A DNA stretch of 53,192 nt from CAZCBJ01 sp964496705 (GTDB lineage Bacteria > Chloroflexota > Anaerolineae > Anaerolineales > Anaerolineaceae). Where the stretch lies: the NCBI GenBank assembly GCA_964496705.1, contig CAZCBJ010000004.1, forward strand, positions 1-53,192. The letters are read 5' to 3'. The notes under the pieces were generated by a model, which saw only the letters and a program-made list of their open reading frames with translations, was not told the origin of the DNA and made no database searches. This document shows positions 1 through 8,516 of this stretch, piece after piece. A program made the position numbers and the translations under genes. Within the stretch, counting starts at the first letter, position 1, and every line of letters starts with the position of its first letter.

Positions 1-1
1 A

Positions 2-346
2 ACCCGATATTTTGGCGGAACCAAGCTGGGCACCGGGGGATTGGTGCGAGCTTATACTGGTGCGGCAAAAAAGGTAATCTCCACGCTGCGAAGAGCAGAA
101 AAAAGATTAATGCACACAATAATTTTGGTGTTTGATTACACCTTTTATAATCAAGTCCAGTTGATCATAACCAAACATAATGGTTTCATAGTGGGGTCGG
201 CTTTTGGGGCGCAGGTTGAGATAATGCTGGATTTGACTCCGGATGCGTATCTGGGTTTTCAACAAGAAGTCACTGAATTAACCAGAGGCGGGGTTGAATT
301 GGAAATTATTAGTACCGAGTGGAAGATCGTCCCGCTGGGTGAATAG
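2..346 (+). CDS. YigZ/IMPACT family protein, C-terminal part (5' truncated)
   Basis: The reading frame is open from base 2 and ends at the TAG at 344-346, giving the last 114 residues of a protein that starts outside the window. The first residues contain RYFGGTKLGTGGLVRAY, the hallmark of the YigZ/IMPACT (UPF0029) family. The remaining ~80 residues fit the ferredoxin-like DUF1949 domain that follows it. Family members are usually ~200 residues, so roughly the first half is missing only because of the window edge. Its cellular role is not settled; relatives are linked to translation regulation. The GTG at 41 is internal and not the true start. The next gene is convergent. Confidence 0.85.
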   Translation, partial: TRYFGGTKLGTGGLVRAYTGAAKKVISTLRRAEKRLMHTIILVFDYTFYNQVQLIITKHNGFIVGSAFGAQVEIMLDLTPDAYLGFQQEVTELTRGGVELEIISTEWKIVPLGE

Positions 347-375
347 TTTTTTTTTATTGCTAGCATGGTAGGGCT

Positions 376-1380
376 TTAGACCGATATTTCCTCGATCTTT
401 ATTTGGCTCAAGTCCGCCGTCCCCAAGCCGTGCTTAACTGCCATGCGAACATAATTCAACGAATCTGGTTTTAACCCAAATAACGTGGAGGCATAAGCAT
501 CCGCAGCAACAATATCGCGGCTAGCGATGATGGTGTCCAGTTGTTTTACATCTGCAAGGTCGCCACCTGATGGGCCGTTTCGAGTAAGGATGCGAACTGC
601 ATCAATCACTGTTAAAGAAGGGCGGATATGGTTTGCAAGGTCAGCAATAGATTGGTTCAGATTTGAGTGCATTGCTGGCCTGTCGCGAACTATACCCATA
701 AGATTCTTCATCCCAAGTGTAAGGCGAGCAGAGCCATGGTGTTTGGCAATGGGTACGTTGATTAGAATATCAGCGTTGAGAACTTCTTCAAAAACCTCAG
801 CTCTTTTTAAAAAAATTGCCTCGGATAATTCGATTGCTTTGAATCTTGAGCCATCCATGGGAATCATGCTTCCACCGGATTCGGTCACCTGTTGTTGAAT
901 CCCACTAGTGACGTACGCCTGTTCACATGATCCGCCAAAGGGGAAGTCCATCACCATCACTCTCGCTGCCCCGGCGGCAACGCACAATTTTACCAACTCG
1001 CCAACCACCCAGGGATTGGTTGTGGCTGCGAATTCGTAAGTATGATACGCAACACAAATATTTGGCTTAATGACCACAGAATCGCCTGGTGAAACAAACC
1101 GTTGCATGCCCCCGAGCGCATTAATTGCGCGTTCCACCAGCACTTCTGGATCCCCTCCTCTCGTTACCATCAAATCGGGAGTTCCCGTTTGAGTAATGCT
1201 TTCTGGCTGCGGGGTTTTTATCGTTAAAGAAGGAAAAATCGACTCGGCTGAGGGGGTAGGTGGAGGGGAGTCGGAGCCTATTTGTTTTGGACTGCAGGCT
1301 GAGATGATTTGTGGCAAAGATGCGGCTGCAGCGACGGTTAAGCAGCTCTCGAGAAAATTTCTGCGATTTATTTTTTTCAT
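376..1380 (-). CDS. DUF362 protein with Tat/lipoprotein signal
   Basis: A 334-residue protein. The N-terminus has a twin-arginine motif (RRNFLES at residues 6-12), a hydrophobic stretch, and a lipobox-like IISAC ending at Cys29, so it is probably exported folded and lipid-anchored. A Ser/Pro/Thr-rich linker (about 30-65) precedes the DUF362 domain (about 75-330), seen in KPNICVAYHTYE, FPFGGS and PIAKHHG. DUF362 has no established reaction; some relatives carry ferredoxin domains, but there is no CxxCxxC cluster here. It is divergent from a LarA-like gene with only 90 bp between the start codons, which suggests shared control. The function is unknown. Confidence 0.8.
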   Translation of the reverse strand: MKKINRRNFLESCLTVAAAASLPQIISACSPKQIGSDSPPPTPSAESIFPSLTIKTPQPESITQTGTPDLMVTRGGDPEVLVERAINALGGMQRFVSPGDSVVIKPNICVAYHTYEFAATTNPWVVGELVKLCVAAGAARVMVMDFPFGGSCEQAYVTSGIQQQVTESGGSMIPMDGSRFKAIELSEAIFLKRAEVFEEVLNADILINVPIAKHHGSARLTLGMKNLMGIVRDRPAMHSNLNQSIADLANHIRPSLTVIDAVRILTRNGPSGGDLADVKQLDTIIASRDIVAADAYASTLFGLKPDSLNYVRMAVKHGLGTADLSQIKIEEISV

Positions 1381-1431
1381 GGTCGTCCTTCTTATCTACC
1401 AATAAACACATCAGGCAAACACAGCTAATGC

Positions 1432-1437
1432 TATAAT
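1432..1437 (+). promoter_or_regulatory. Putative -10 box upstream of the LarA-like gene
   Basis: A perfect TATAAT lies 33 bp before the ATG at 1471 in the divergent region between the DUF362 and LarA-like genes. No good -35 hexamer is seen at the usual distance, so this is a weak call. Confidence 0.35.
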
Positions 1438-1470
1438 CCAATTTTACCTTGAAAATTTGATATCAGGCTA

Positions 1471-2751
1471 ATGGAGAAATCCAAAACAATGATAGTTCCC
1501 CTAATGTATGGTAGAGCTTATAAGAGCATCAATGTTCCAAATGATGCATTAGTCATATCCGTTTACAAAGCTCATCCATTGGAGAACGATGTACAAGCGA
1601 TACAGGAAGCAATCCTCCGTCCCATTGGTGATAAATCTATTCGAGCACTCACATCGAAAGTTAAAAGAGTTACCATCGCTCATAGTGATATTACTAGGGC
1701 TACACCGAACGAGCGGATTTTACCTGTTCTATTGAATGAGCTGGAAAGTGCGGGAGCAAATCGAAAGAATATAACTTTGATCAATGCTCTTGGAACCCAC
1801 CGAGCTCAGACCGAGGCAGAATTAAGGCAAATGTTGGGAGAAGGAGTGTTTAGGCAGTATCGTTGCGAGCAGCACAATGCTTTTGATGATGAAAAGCTTG
1901 TGTCTGTGGGTTGGACCCAAAATGGTCATCCGACCCGCCTTAATCGCACATTTATGGATGCGGATCTGAAAATATTGGTAGGATTTATTGAGCCGCATTT
2001 TTTTGCCGGATTTAGCGGCGGACCGAAAGGGGTTTTACCTGCACTGGCCGGGGCGGAGAGTGTATTCAGTAATCATGGAAAAGAATTGATCTCCAGCCCG
2101 AAAGCAACCTGGGGCATTACCTATGGCAATCCCATTTGGGAAGAAATGCTCGAGACGGCTTTGAAGGTGAAAGATTTATTCTTACTCAACGTCAGTTTGA
2201 ACCCGGATAAGCGGATTACGGGGGTTTTTGCTGGTAATCTTGAAGATGCCCACTGTGCCGGTTGCGACTTGGTGCGAAGACACAGCTTCGTAGATGTAGA
2301 TGAACATTTCGATGTGGTTATCACCACCAATAGCGGGTATCCATTGGATCAAAATTTATATCAGTGCGTTAAAGGGATGAGTGCGGCTGGTCGAATCGTA
2401 AGAGATGGCGGAGCAATACTAATGATTGCGGCCTGCGAAGATGGAATTCCTGAGCATGGCAGTTATGCTCAATTATTAAAAACAGCCGGATCGCCTCGTA
2501 ATGCTCTGTTGATGATCGATCAACAGGGGTTTCAAATGCAGGATCAATGGCAGGTTCAAATACAGGCCACGATCCAAAAAAAAGCCGATGTGTATGTTTT
2601 CAGTGAGGGCTTGACCCCTGATCAAATTCAAGATTGTTTGTTCTTACCCAGCTCTGACCTACAGCAAGACGTCAATCAGCTGATTGAGAAATATGGACCA
2701 AAGGTATGTGTTATGCCTCAAGGTCCAATGGCTGTACCCAGTTTGAGGTAA
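1471..2751 (+). CDS. LarA-like nickel-pincer racemase (DUF2088 family), paralogue 1
   Basis: A 426-residue protein of the lactate racemase (LarA) family, whose members racemise or epimerise 2-hydroxy acids with a nickel pincer nucleotide bound to a lysine. All four key positions are present with the spacing of Lactobacillus plantarum LarA (H108, H174, K184, H200), shifted by two: His110 in NALGTH, His176 in EPHFFAGFSGG, Lys186 in GGPKG and His202 in FSNH. It is therefore likely cofactor-dependent and active, but the substrate cannot be read from sequence. The cofactor genes larB, larC and larE are not in this window. A second paralogue lies at 46605-47864. It faces away from a DUF362 gene. 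Confidence 0.85.
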   Translation: MEKSKTMIVPLMYGRAYKSINVPNDALVISVYKAHPLENDVQAIQEAILRPIGDKSIRALTSKVKRVTIAHSDITRATPNERILPVLLNELESAGANRKNITLINALGTHRAQTEAELRQMLGEGVFRQYRCEQHNAFDDEKLVSVGWTQNGHPTRLNRTFMDADLKILVGFIEPHFFAGFSGGPKGVLPALAGAESVFSNHGKELISSPKATWGITYGNPIWEEMLETALKVKDLFLLNVSLNPDKRITGVFAGNLEDAHCAGCDLVRRHSFVDVDEHFDVVITTNSGYPLDQNLYQCVKGMSAAGRIVRDGGAILMIAACEDGIPEHGSYAQLLKTAGSPRNALLMIDQQGFQMQDQWQVQIQATIQKKADVYVFSEGLTPDQIQDCLFLPSSDLQQDVNQLIEKYGPKVCVMPQGPMAVPSLR

Positions 2752-2760
2752 AAAGAAAAA

Positions 2761-2778
2761 CCCCGCAGATTCGCGGGG
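2761..2778 (-). terminator. Intrinsic terminator for the small acidic protein gene
   Basis: CCCCGC (2761-2766) pairs perfectly with GCGGGG (2773-2778) over a 6-nt loop. On the minus strand the stem is followed by TTTTTCTTTTT, a good rho-independent tail. On the plus strand the stem follows the LarA stop but has no T-run, so it mainly serves the leftward gene. Confidence 0.75.
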
Positions 2779-2811
2779 TAGGACCGATTTTCTAGTGTAG
2801 GTAAAGCAGGA

Positions 2812-3045
2812 TTAATAGTTTTCTTCTTCTTCGTCCATCCAAAGATCATCTTCTTCTTCTTCGCCATCGAGTTCTTCCCATTCTTCTTCCAATTCTTCTT
2901 CATCCCATTCATTTTCGGCGGCAGTTTCTGATGTGGGCGAATATGTCAGACAACCCGAATCTGGATCGATTTCCACAGCAGCGGCACTACAAAAGCCATC
3001 ATCCAAAAAAACACAATCCACGTAGTGACATCGGATACGAGCCAT
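2812..3045 (-). CDS. Small DUF1540-like Cys protein with polyacidic tail
   Basis: A 77-residue protein with a strong ribosome site (AGGAGG, 7 nt before the ATG) and its own terminator, so it is very probably a real single-gene unit. The N-terminal half carries four cysteines (C6, C11, C19, C32) in a pattern resembling the DUF1540 family (IRCHYVDC ... GFCSA ... GCLTY), likely a small metal-binding fold. The C-terminal ~34 residues are about two thirds Asp/Glu with a few Trp. The tail is encoded by runs of GAA/GAG codons, visible as repeated TTC on the plus strand. The function is unknown; the family match is by eye. Confidence 0.75.
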   Translation of the reverse strand: MARIRCHYVDCVFLDDGFCSAAAVEIDPDSGCLTYSPTSETAAENEWDEEELEEEWEELDGEEEEDDLWMDEEEENY

Positions 3046-3238
3046 TCTAACCTCCTAATGTTATTTATACCGTCTGAAAAGTATCCAGACTGGGTGTTGA
3101 TGGATTAGTATCTTTGTTATGCATCATTCCAAGATTTCTTGTTAATCAGCGATCGTTTAAAAATTATCTGTAGTGCGCAGCGATTTTACACTAATGATCG
3201 AATTCAGTAAAGAACGAATATGGCGGCTCTTTATAAAC

Positions 3239-5464
3239 TCATCCTGGTTTCAGGCGGTGCGCCTCCATGATATTAGGCAAATTTTCTATACGGGTTAGAA
3301 TACGGCTGAGTTGAGAAATATCATCCACTTCCACCATCAAATTAATCGTTGCCATGTTGTGGGTGACCTTCACGTTGATATTGAGAAGATTTACCCCTTC
3401 ATTGTTCAGTACGTTGTATATGTCACCCATTAGCCCCTGGCGGTCATAAGCTTTTATCTGGATTGAAACCGGATAGGTTTTATGGGCTTCACCCCAGGAA
3501 ACCTTGACGATTCGTTCGTGGTCACGGGTTTGCATTCGGCCGACATTTGGACAATCCATCCGATGAATGGTAGCTCCTCTACCACGGGTGATATAGCCAA
3601 TAATTTCGTCGCCCGGTGCAGGATTACAACAACGGGCAATACTGGTGAGAATTCCTTTTAATCCTAATACAGTCACACCTGTAGAATCACTTGTCTCGCG
3701 CACTTCTGACAGGGGCTGCCAATCCAGCAAAGGTTCCTTGTTTTTGTTCGTTTCGGATATTTTGCTGATGATTCGCCCAATGGTTATATCACCGCATCCC
3801 AGAGCAACACACAACTCATCAACGTTTCTATAATCAAACGTCATTGCGATACTGGGTAGATCGATCAAACCATCCATTCCCAGCCGATGAATCTCTTTTT
3901 CAAGTATAGCTTTGCCCTGAATAAGATTCTGCTCGCGATCCTGAATCTTAAACCACTGGCGAATTTTAGACCTTGCCCGCTGGGTTTTTACCAGACCCAA
4001 ACTGGGATTCATCCAATCGCGGCTAGGCCCGCCTTGTTTTGCGGTCAACACCTCCACCTGGTCGCCTGTGTGTAAGATATGGTCCAGTGTGACGAGTTTT
4101 CCATTGATTTTCGCGCCACGGCATCGGTGTCCAATTTCTGTATGGACCGAATATGCGAAATCAATCGGTGTTGCTCCGGCAGGAAGATCAATAATATCTC
4201 CCCGAGGGGTGAAAACATAAACCCGATCTTGAAAGACATCTGTTTTCATCCCATCCACAAATTCTTGGGCATCTTCGACTTCCTGGCGCCATTCCATCAA
4301 CCGGCGAAGCCAATTAATTCTCTGCTGATAGCTGTCATTATGCCGACCACGTTCTTTATATCGCCAGTGTGCGGCAATTCCATACTCGGCATTTTGGTGC
4401 ATTTCTTGGGTTCGTATCTGCACCTCAAGAGGTTTCCCGTCATCATATAGCACAGCGGTGTGGATGGACTGGTAAAAGTTATCTTTTGGCGCCGCGATAT
4501 AATCATCAAATTCGTGAGGTATTGGGCGCCAATGTGTATGGATGACTCCCAAAGAGGCATAACAGGCTGGGACATCTGCAACAATTAACCGCACAGCACG
4601 CAAATCGCGCACCATTTCAAAAGGCTTTCCTTTGTCCGTCATTTTCCTATAAATCGAGTAAATGTGTTTGGGACGCCCGGAGATATCGGCCAGGATGCCT
4701 GCTTGTTCGAGGACTGTTTTTAGATGAATCACAATATTCAATATTTGTTTTTCACGATCGGCTCTTTTTTCGGATAGGTTTTCGGCTATCTCTTTGAATT
4801 TTTCGGGGTTTACATAGCGGAAACCAAGATCCTCAAGTTCCCATTTGATTGACCAGATGCCCAATCGATTAGCGAGGGGTGCAAAAATGTCTAATGTCTC
4901 TTGCGCGATCCGCCGCCGTTTATTCTCTGGCATGTGACCCAGTGTACGCATATTATGGAGACGATCGGCAAGTTTGATCAACACAACCCGGATATCTTCG
5001 CCCATAGCGATGAATGTCTTCCGAAGGGTCTCATTGCGAAGGTCGCGCTTTCTGTTGCGGGGGTCATTTTCTAGATTTTGGTCCGCTGGGGTTTCGCCAT
5101 TGCTACCATCAGTGTCTTCCAGATGTTGGTCCGACCTAGAAACGAGAGGTAGTTGGGTTAATTTGGTAACTCCATCAACCAAAGATGCAACCTCATCGCC
5201 AAATTCTAGACCGATGTCCTCAATGGTGACGCTTGTGTCTTCAACTGTGTCGTGAAGAAGCCCAGCACAGACGACAGCCGGCGGAACCCGCATTTCAGCC
5301 AAGATTGCAGCCACAGCGACGCAGTGAGTAATGTAAGGTTCGCCCGATGCTCTTCGCTGTCCTTCGTGGGCTGCTTCCGCAAATGCATAACCTTTTTGGA
5401 ACAATTCGCGATCGGTGTTGTTATAAATATCTGGAAGAGCTTCCAGAAATGCTTCAATTTTCAT
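3239..5464 (-). CDS. Rel/SpoT-type (p)ppGpp synthetase/hydrolase
   Basis: Makes and breaks the stringent-response alarmone (p)ppGpp. Domain order is HD hydrolase, synthetase, TGS (DRVYVFTPRGD...) and C-terminal ACT. The hydrolase motifs are intact (AHEGQRR, THC, LLHDTVEDT, LIKLADRLHNMRT). The synthetase has RPKHIYSIYRKM and EVQIRT. Two features are unusual: the specificity motif reads EFDD (EXDD), typical of RelA-only enzymes rather than the RXKD of bifunctional Rel, and a ~35-residue polar insert follows GVTKLTQLP inside the hydrolase domain. I chose the ATG at 5464 (741 residues) because AAGGA lies 5 nt upstream; a GTG at 5488 would add eight residues. Confidence 0.93.
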   Translation of the reverse strand: MKIEAFLEALPDIYNNTDRELFQKGYAFAEAAHEGQRRASGEPYITHCVAVAAILAEMRVPPAVVCAGLLHDTVEDTSVTIEDIGLEFGDEVASLVDGVTKLTQLPLVSRSDQHLEDTDGSNGETPADQNLENDPRNRKRDLRNETLRKTFIAMGEDIRVVLIKLADRLHNMRTLGHMPENKRRRIAQETLDIFAPLANRLGIWSIKWELEDLGFRYVNPEKFKEIAENLSEKRADREKQILNIVIHLKTVLEQAGILADISGRPKHIYSIYRKMTDKGKPFEMVRDLRAVRLIVADVPACYASLGVIHTHWRPIPHEFDDYIAAPKDNFYQSIHTAVLYDDGKPLEVQIRTQEMHQNAEYGIAAHWRYKERGRHNDSYQQRINWLRRLMEWRQEVEDAQEFVDGMKTDVFQDRVYVFTPRGDIIDLPAGATPIDFAYSVHTEIGHRCRGAKINGKLVTLDHILHTGDQVEVLTAKQGGPSRDWMNPSLGLVKTQRARSKIRQWFKIQDREQNLIQGKAILEKEIHRLGMDGLIDLPSIAMTFDYRNVDELCVALGCGDITIGRIISKISETNKNKEPLLDWQPLSEVRETSDSTGVTVLGLKGILTSIARCCNPAPGDEIIGYITRGRGATIHRMDCPNVGRMQTRDHERIVKVSWGEAHKTYPVSIQIKAYDRQGLMGDIYNVLNNEGVNLLNINVKVTHNMATINLMVEVDDISQLSRILTRIENLPNIMEAHRLKPG

Positions 5465-5562
5465 TAGCATCCTTGCTAACCTGCCCACAATAACGACCTT
5501 GCGCGCATAGTATATCGTACATTGTGTGGTGTGAGAGAACTAATCCAGATAGCGGTCGTCGT

Positions 5563-6219
5563 TCAGGAGAAGCGGCCGATCAATTCGGACAATTGGATGT
5601 TTTCAAGGGATTCGAACACGATGTCCGAGCCCGATGTATCTAATTGCCTGGTGATCGTATTGGGGATCGCGACACAATATAATCCTGCCTTTTTAGCCGC
5701 TAGAATCCCATTTGGAGCATCTTCGAAAGCGATCGCTTCGTAAGGTTTTATTTCTAATTTACCTATTGCCCGTTCATATAAATCGGGGGCAGGTTTTACA
5801 CGGGCAACATCATCGAGGCAGCAGACACAATCAAAAATATGCGCGAGCCTTAGTTTTTCCAAGTAGCCCAACACCCATGAGCGAGGAGAGCTGGAGGCGA
5901 TGCCTGTTTTGAGATTGAAAAGAATTGCCTGGTCTAAAATACTGTGAAAGCCGGGCAGGGTAACGGGATTTCGCATCCGCTCATCAAAAAGGACGCGATG
6001 CTGAAGCCGCACTGCTTCCTGATCCAGCTTAAAATCGACAATGGATGCCAGGTGACGAACAGCGTCAAAAGCTTCTTGAGAGGAGCCGACCCCTTTGCCC
6101 CAGGTTTCTATGGGTAAATTTTTCCCGTATCGGTGGTAAATTAACTGCCACAATTCATATTCTGGTGTTTCTGTATCGACGATAAGGCCATCAAAATCAA
6201 AAATTAATGCTTTTATCAT
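5563..6219 (-). CDS. HAD superfamily phosphatase (beta-phosphoglucomutase-like)
   Basis: A 218-residue HAD hydrolase of the subfamily with an alpha-helical cap after motif I. Motif I is DFDGLIVDTE at about residues 8-17, with the nucleophile and acid/base aspartates. Motif II is the Ser in GIASSSPRSW, motif III is K140 or nearby in VKPAPD, and motif IV is FEDAPNGILAA. Members hydrolyse small sugar phosphates or isomerise them. Its ATG overlaps the stop of the upstream dehydrogenase gene by four bases (ATGA), so the two are translationally coupled. It is the last gene of the leftward operon that starts at 10613. The substrate is unknown. Confidence 0.85.
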   Translation of the reverse strand: MIKALIFDFDGLIVDTETPEYELWQLIYHRYGKNLPIETWGKGVGSSQEAFDAVRHLASIVDFKLDQEAVRLQHRVLFDERMRNPVTLPGFHSILDQAILFNLKTGIASSSPRSWVLGYLEKLRLAHIFDCVCCLDDVARVKPAPDLYERAIGKLEIKPYEAIAFEDAPNGILAAKKAGLYCVAIPNTITRQLDTSGSDIVFESLENIQLSELIGRFS

Positions 6220-7337
6220 TTCGAGGGCTTTTCAAAAGAGAACTGATAATGAGTCAAACCAAGTTTATTTTGTAAAAATAGTATATCTTTCTGGAGGTTC
6301 TCATTTACCGGGACGCCATTTATCTTGACGATCTTTTCATTTTCGAATTCTTTTTCGCCCGCAGTATAAATTCGATCATACCCAGGCGCCCTTTTCGAGC
6401 CACGAAGCTGGCGAAGCATTTCCCCAGTTGTGTGTGTGAATTCTTCCAGATCCACAAAATTTTCGATATTAATAGCCATGAAGAAGTGGCCGACCCGAAA
6501 TGGTTGAAGGTTGCCATTAACATCGAAACCACTCAAGCCGTGAAGAAATGCGCCAGTTTGTAATGCGGAACTCAATATTTCAACCATTACCGCCAGACCG
6601 TAACCTTTGTGTCCGCCAAGCGATTCCCCGAAGCCGCCAAGTGGTAATAAAGCGCATTGGTCATTTGATAAACTCTCAAGCACCAAATTCGGATCGGTTA
6701 TATATTTCGCTTGATTATCTATTACCCAGCCTTCGACGCCGGGTTTTTCAACCCTGGCCAGTACCTCAAATTTACCTCGTTGAGTGATGGATGTGGCCGC
6801 ATCATAAAGAAATGGAAAGTCTTCATCCGTAGGGCAACCAAAAGCAATCGGGTTGGTGCCCAGCATTGGTTGCACACCAAATGTAGGTGCGATCGAAGGT
6901 CGTGCGTTGGTGAAGCTCATACCAATCATGCCCTGCTTGGCAGCCATTCCGGTGTAATATCCATCGATTCCGAAGTGGGTAGAATTCCTCACAGCCACCG
7001 AGCCCATGCCGTAAATCTTTGCCTTGTCGATGGCCATTTGCATCGCGCGCTTTGCGATCACCATACCAACCCCATGGTGACCGTCAACCACGGCAGTCGT
7101 TGGGTTTTCGCGTATTATTTCAAAGTTGGTTATTGGCTGATGTTGGCCGGAATTTAAACGGTCATAATAATATTTTAGCCGCCCGACTCCATGCGATTCG
7201 ATTCCGCGCAGGTCAGATGTAATTAAAACTTCAGCGGCGATCTCTGCATCGTTATGCGGTACTCCCATCGCAATAAAAACATCCCTCATAAATGCTTGTA
7301 ATATATCGAAAGGAATTCGCAATGTGTTTTCTTGCAT
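6216..7337 (-). CDS. Ldh2-family NAD(P)-dependent oxidoreductase
   Basis: A 373-residue member of the malate/L-lactate dehydrogenase type 2 family (YlbC/AllD/DpkA group), a fold distinct from classical Ldh. Diagnostic segments are TSDLRGIESHGVGRL (catalytic His), RNSTHFGIDGYY, PMLGTNPIAFG and GESLGGHKGYGLA. The family reduces 2-oxo acids, ureidoglycolate or cyclic imino acids such as delta-1-piperideine-2-carboxylate. It sits 13 bp after an FAD dehydrogenase subunit, and pairing with an HcnBC/D-hydroxyproline-dehydrogenase type enzyme hints at imino-acid or opine catabolism. That pathway assignment is inference. The start is the ATG at 7337. Confidence 0.88.
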   Translation of the reverse strand: MQENTLRIPFDILQAFMRDVFIAMGVPHNDAEIAAEVLITSDLRGIESHGVGRLKYYYDRLNSGQHQPITNFEIIRENPTTAVVDGHHGVGMVIAKRAMQMAIDKAKIYGMGSVAVRNSTHFGIDGYYTGMAAKQGMIGMSFTNARPSIAPTFGVQPMLGTNPIAFGCPTDEDFPFLYDAATSITQRGKFEVLARVEKPGVEGWVIDNQAKYITDPNLVLESLSNDQCALLPLGGFGESLGGHKGYGLAVMVEILSSALQTGAFLHGLSGFDVNGNLQPFRVGHFFMAINIENFVDLEEFTHTTGEMLRQLRGSKRAPGYDRIYTAGEKEFENEKIVKINGVPVNENLQKDILFLQNKLGLTHYQFSFEKPSK

Positions 7338-7350
7338 ATTCTAAGATCCT

Positions 7351-8514
7351 TTATTTTAATAATTCTTGACCAACGAATTGTCGATATGGAGAAATAAATT
7401 CCAGAATCTTCAAATCATCAGGAGTTGTCTGATTATATACCATCCGGCAAAGCAACTCAGCCAATCCAGGGCCAAGCATTAGTCCTTGTCCGCACATTCC
7501 GACAGCCTGAAGAAACCCCTGCACCTCTCGCGACCATCCAACAATTGGGGAACCATCTGGGGTCATCGGATACAGGCCTCGCCAGGTGCGTCGAACTCGA
7601 AGATTAGCCAGACGTGGCATTACCTGCAGAAGGCGCTGAGAAGCCATAGGCAGGAACTCACTGGTTTCGCGCGTATCAAAGCCTGCGATCGAGGGTTTGG
7701 GGCTAATACAAAACATAATTTGGCCGGTAACATGTTGGTAAAAATAAAAATTTGATGATCCTGGTTTGGTTTGAATATCGACCACCATTGGTTTTAAAAA
7801 AGGTTGTACCGGTTCGGTAATGGCTGCTTCATGTGATTCTGGAATGACCGGAAGGTTCATGCCGCACAATTTTCCAATATCACTAGCCCAGGCTCCGGAT
7901 GTGTTGATCACAATGGTGGAGTCATAACGGTTACGGTCGGTCAGTACCGATGTGATTTTACTGCTGTGGACATTGATTGCACGAACACGTTCGTTAAATC
8001 GGAAAGTGGCTCCATTCTTTAATGCGTGTCGGTAGAAAGCCTCGATCATGAGGAGAGGCGAAATACTTCCATCTTGGGGCGAAAAGGTTCCACCCATTAA
8101 GCCTTCTGGGTTGAGATCGGGAACAATTTGTAAAATATCCGCAGATGAATACCAGTTAATGTCCAATCCGAGACTTTTTTGAAGGCGAACCAATTTTTCA
8201 AGAATTAACTGTTCTTCTTCTCGATAAGCGATAAAGCAATATCCGCCTTTCATCCACTCAATGTCGTCACCATGCGATTCTTTCCAGGTGGAAAAGATGT
8301 CAAGGCTTCTCAGACATAGTCTGATCTTTGCAGGCTCAGAGTGGGTTGCTCGGACACCACCAATTGCGCGTTTATTAGATCCCTGACCAACAGAGGCGTA
8401 TCGGTCGAGCACCAAAACACTTAAGCCTTGTTTGGTTAAATAATACGCTGTTGGAGCGCCGATAGAACCGGCACCGATGATGATTACGTCATACGAAATT
8501 CGGGGCAAGGTCAT
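7351..8514 (-). CDS. FAD-dependent oxidoreductase, DAO/sarcosine oxidase beta-like subunit
   Basis: A 387-residue flavoprotein of the DadA/SoxB/HcnC type that oxidises amines or amino acids at FAD. The N-terminal Rossmann motif is VIIIGAGSIGAPTAYYL, followed by the adenine-binding LDRY, the GSNKRAIGGVR segment, and the C-terminal GLYPMTPDGSPIVG and AVGMCGQGLMLGPG flavin contacts. I start at the ATG at 8514, two bases after the stop of the upstream subunit; the open frame extends further upstream but only within that gene. With the upstream three-cofactor subunit it should form a heteromeric dehydrogenase feeding electrons to an iron-sulphur chain rather than to oxygen. The substrate is unknown. 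Confidence 0.87.
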   Translation of the reverse strand: MTLPRISYDVIIIGAGSIGAPTAYYLTKQGLSVLVLDRYASVGQGSNKRAIGGVRATHSEPAKIRLCLRSLDIFSTWKESHGDDIEWMKGGYCFIAYREEEQLILEKLVRLQKSLGLDINWYSSADILQIVPDLNPEGLMGGTFSPQDGSISPLLMIEAFYRHALKNGATFRFNERVRAINVHSSKITSVLTDRNRYDSTIVINTSGAWASDIGKLCGMNLPVIPESHEAAITEPVQPFLKPMVVDIQTKPGSSNFYFYQHVTGQIMFCISPKPSIAGFDTRETSEFLPMASQRLLQVMPRLANLRVRRTWRGLYPMTPDGSPIVGWSREVQGFLQAVGMCGQGLMLGPGLAELLCRMVYNQTTPDDLKILEFISPYRQFVGQELLK

Positions 8515-8516
8515 GA

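Noticed and set aside
344..375. T-run after the YigZ stop as an intrinsic terminator
   Set aside because: There is a good T-run but no convincing GC-rich stem before it.
3071..3089. GTCTG/CAGAC small hairpin between the acidic protein and Rel genes
   Set aside because: Only five base pairs without a T-run or conserved motif; likely chance.
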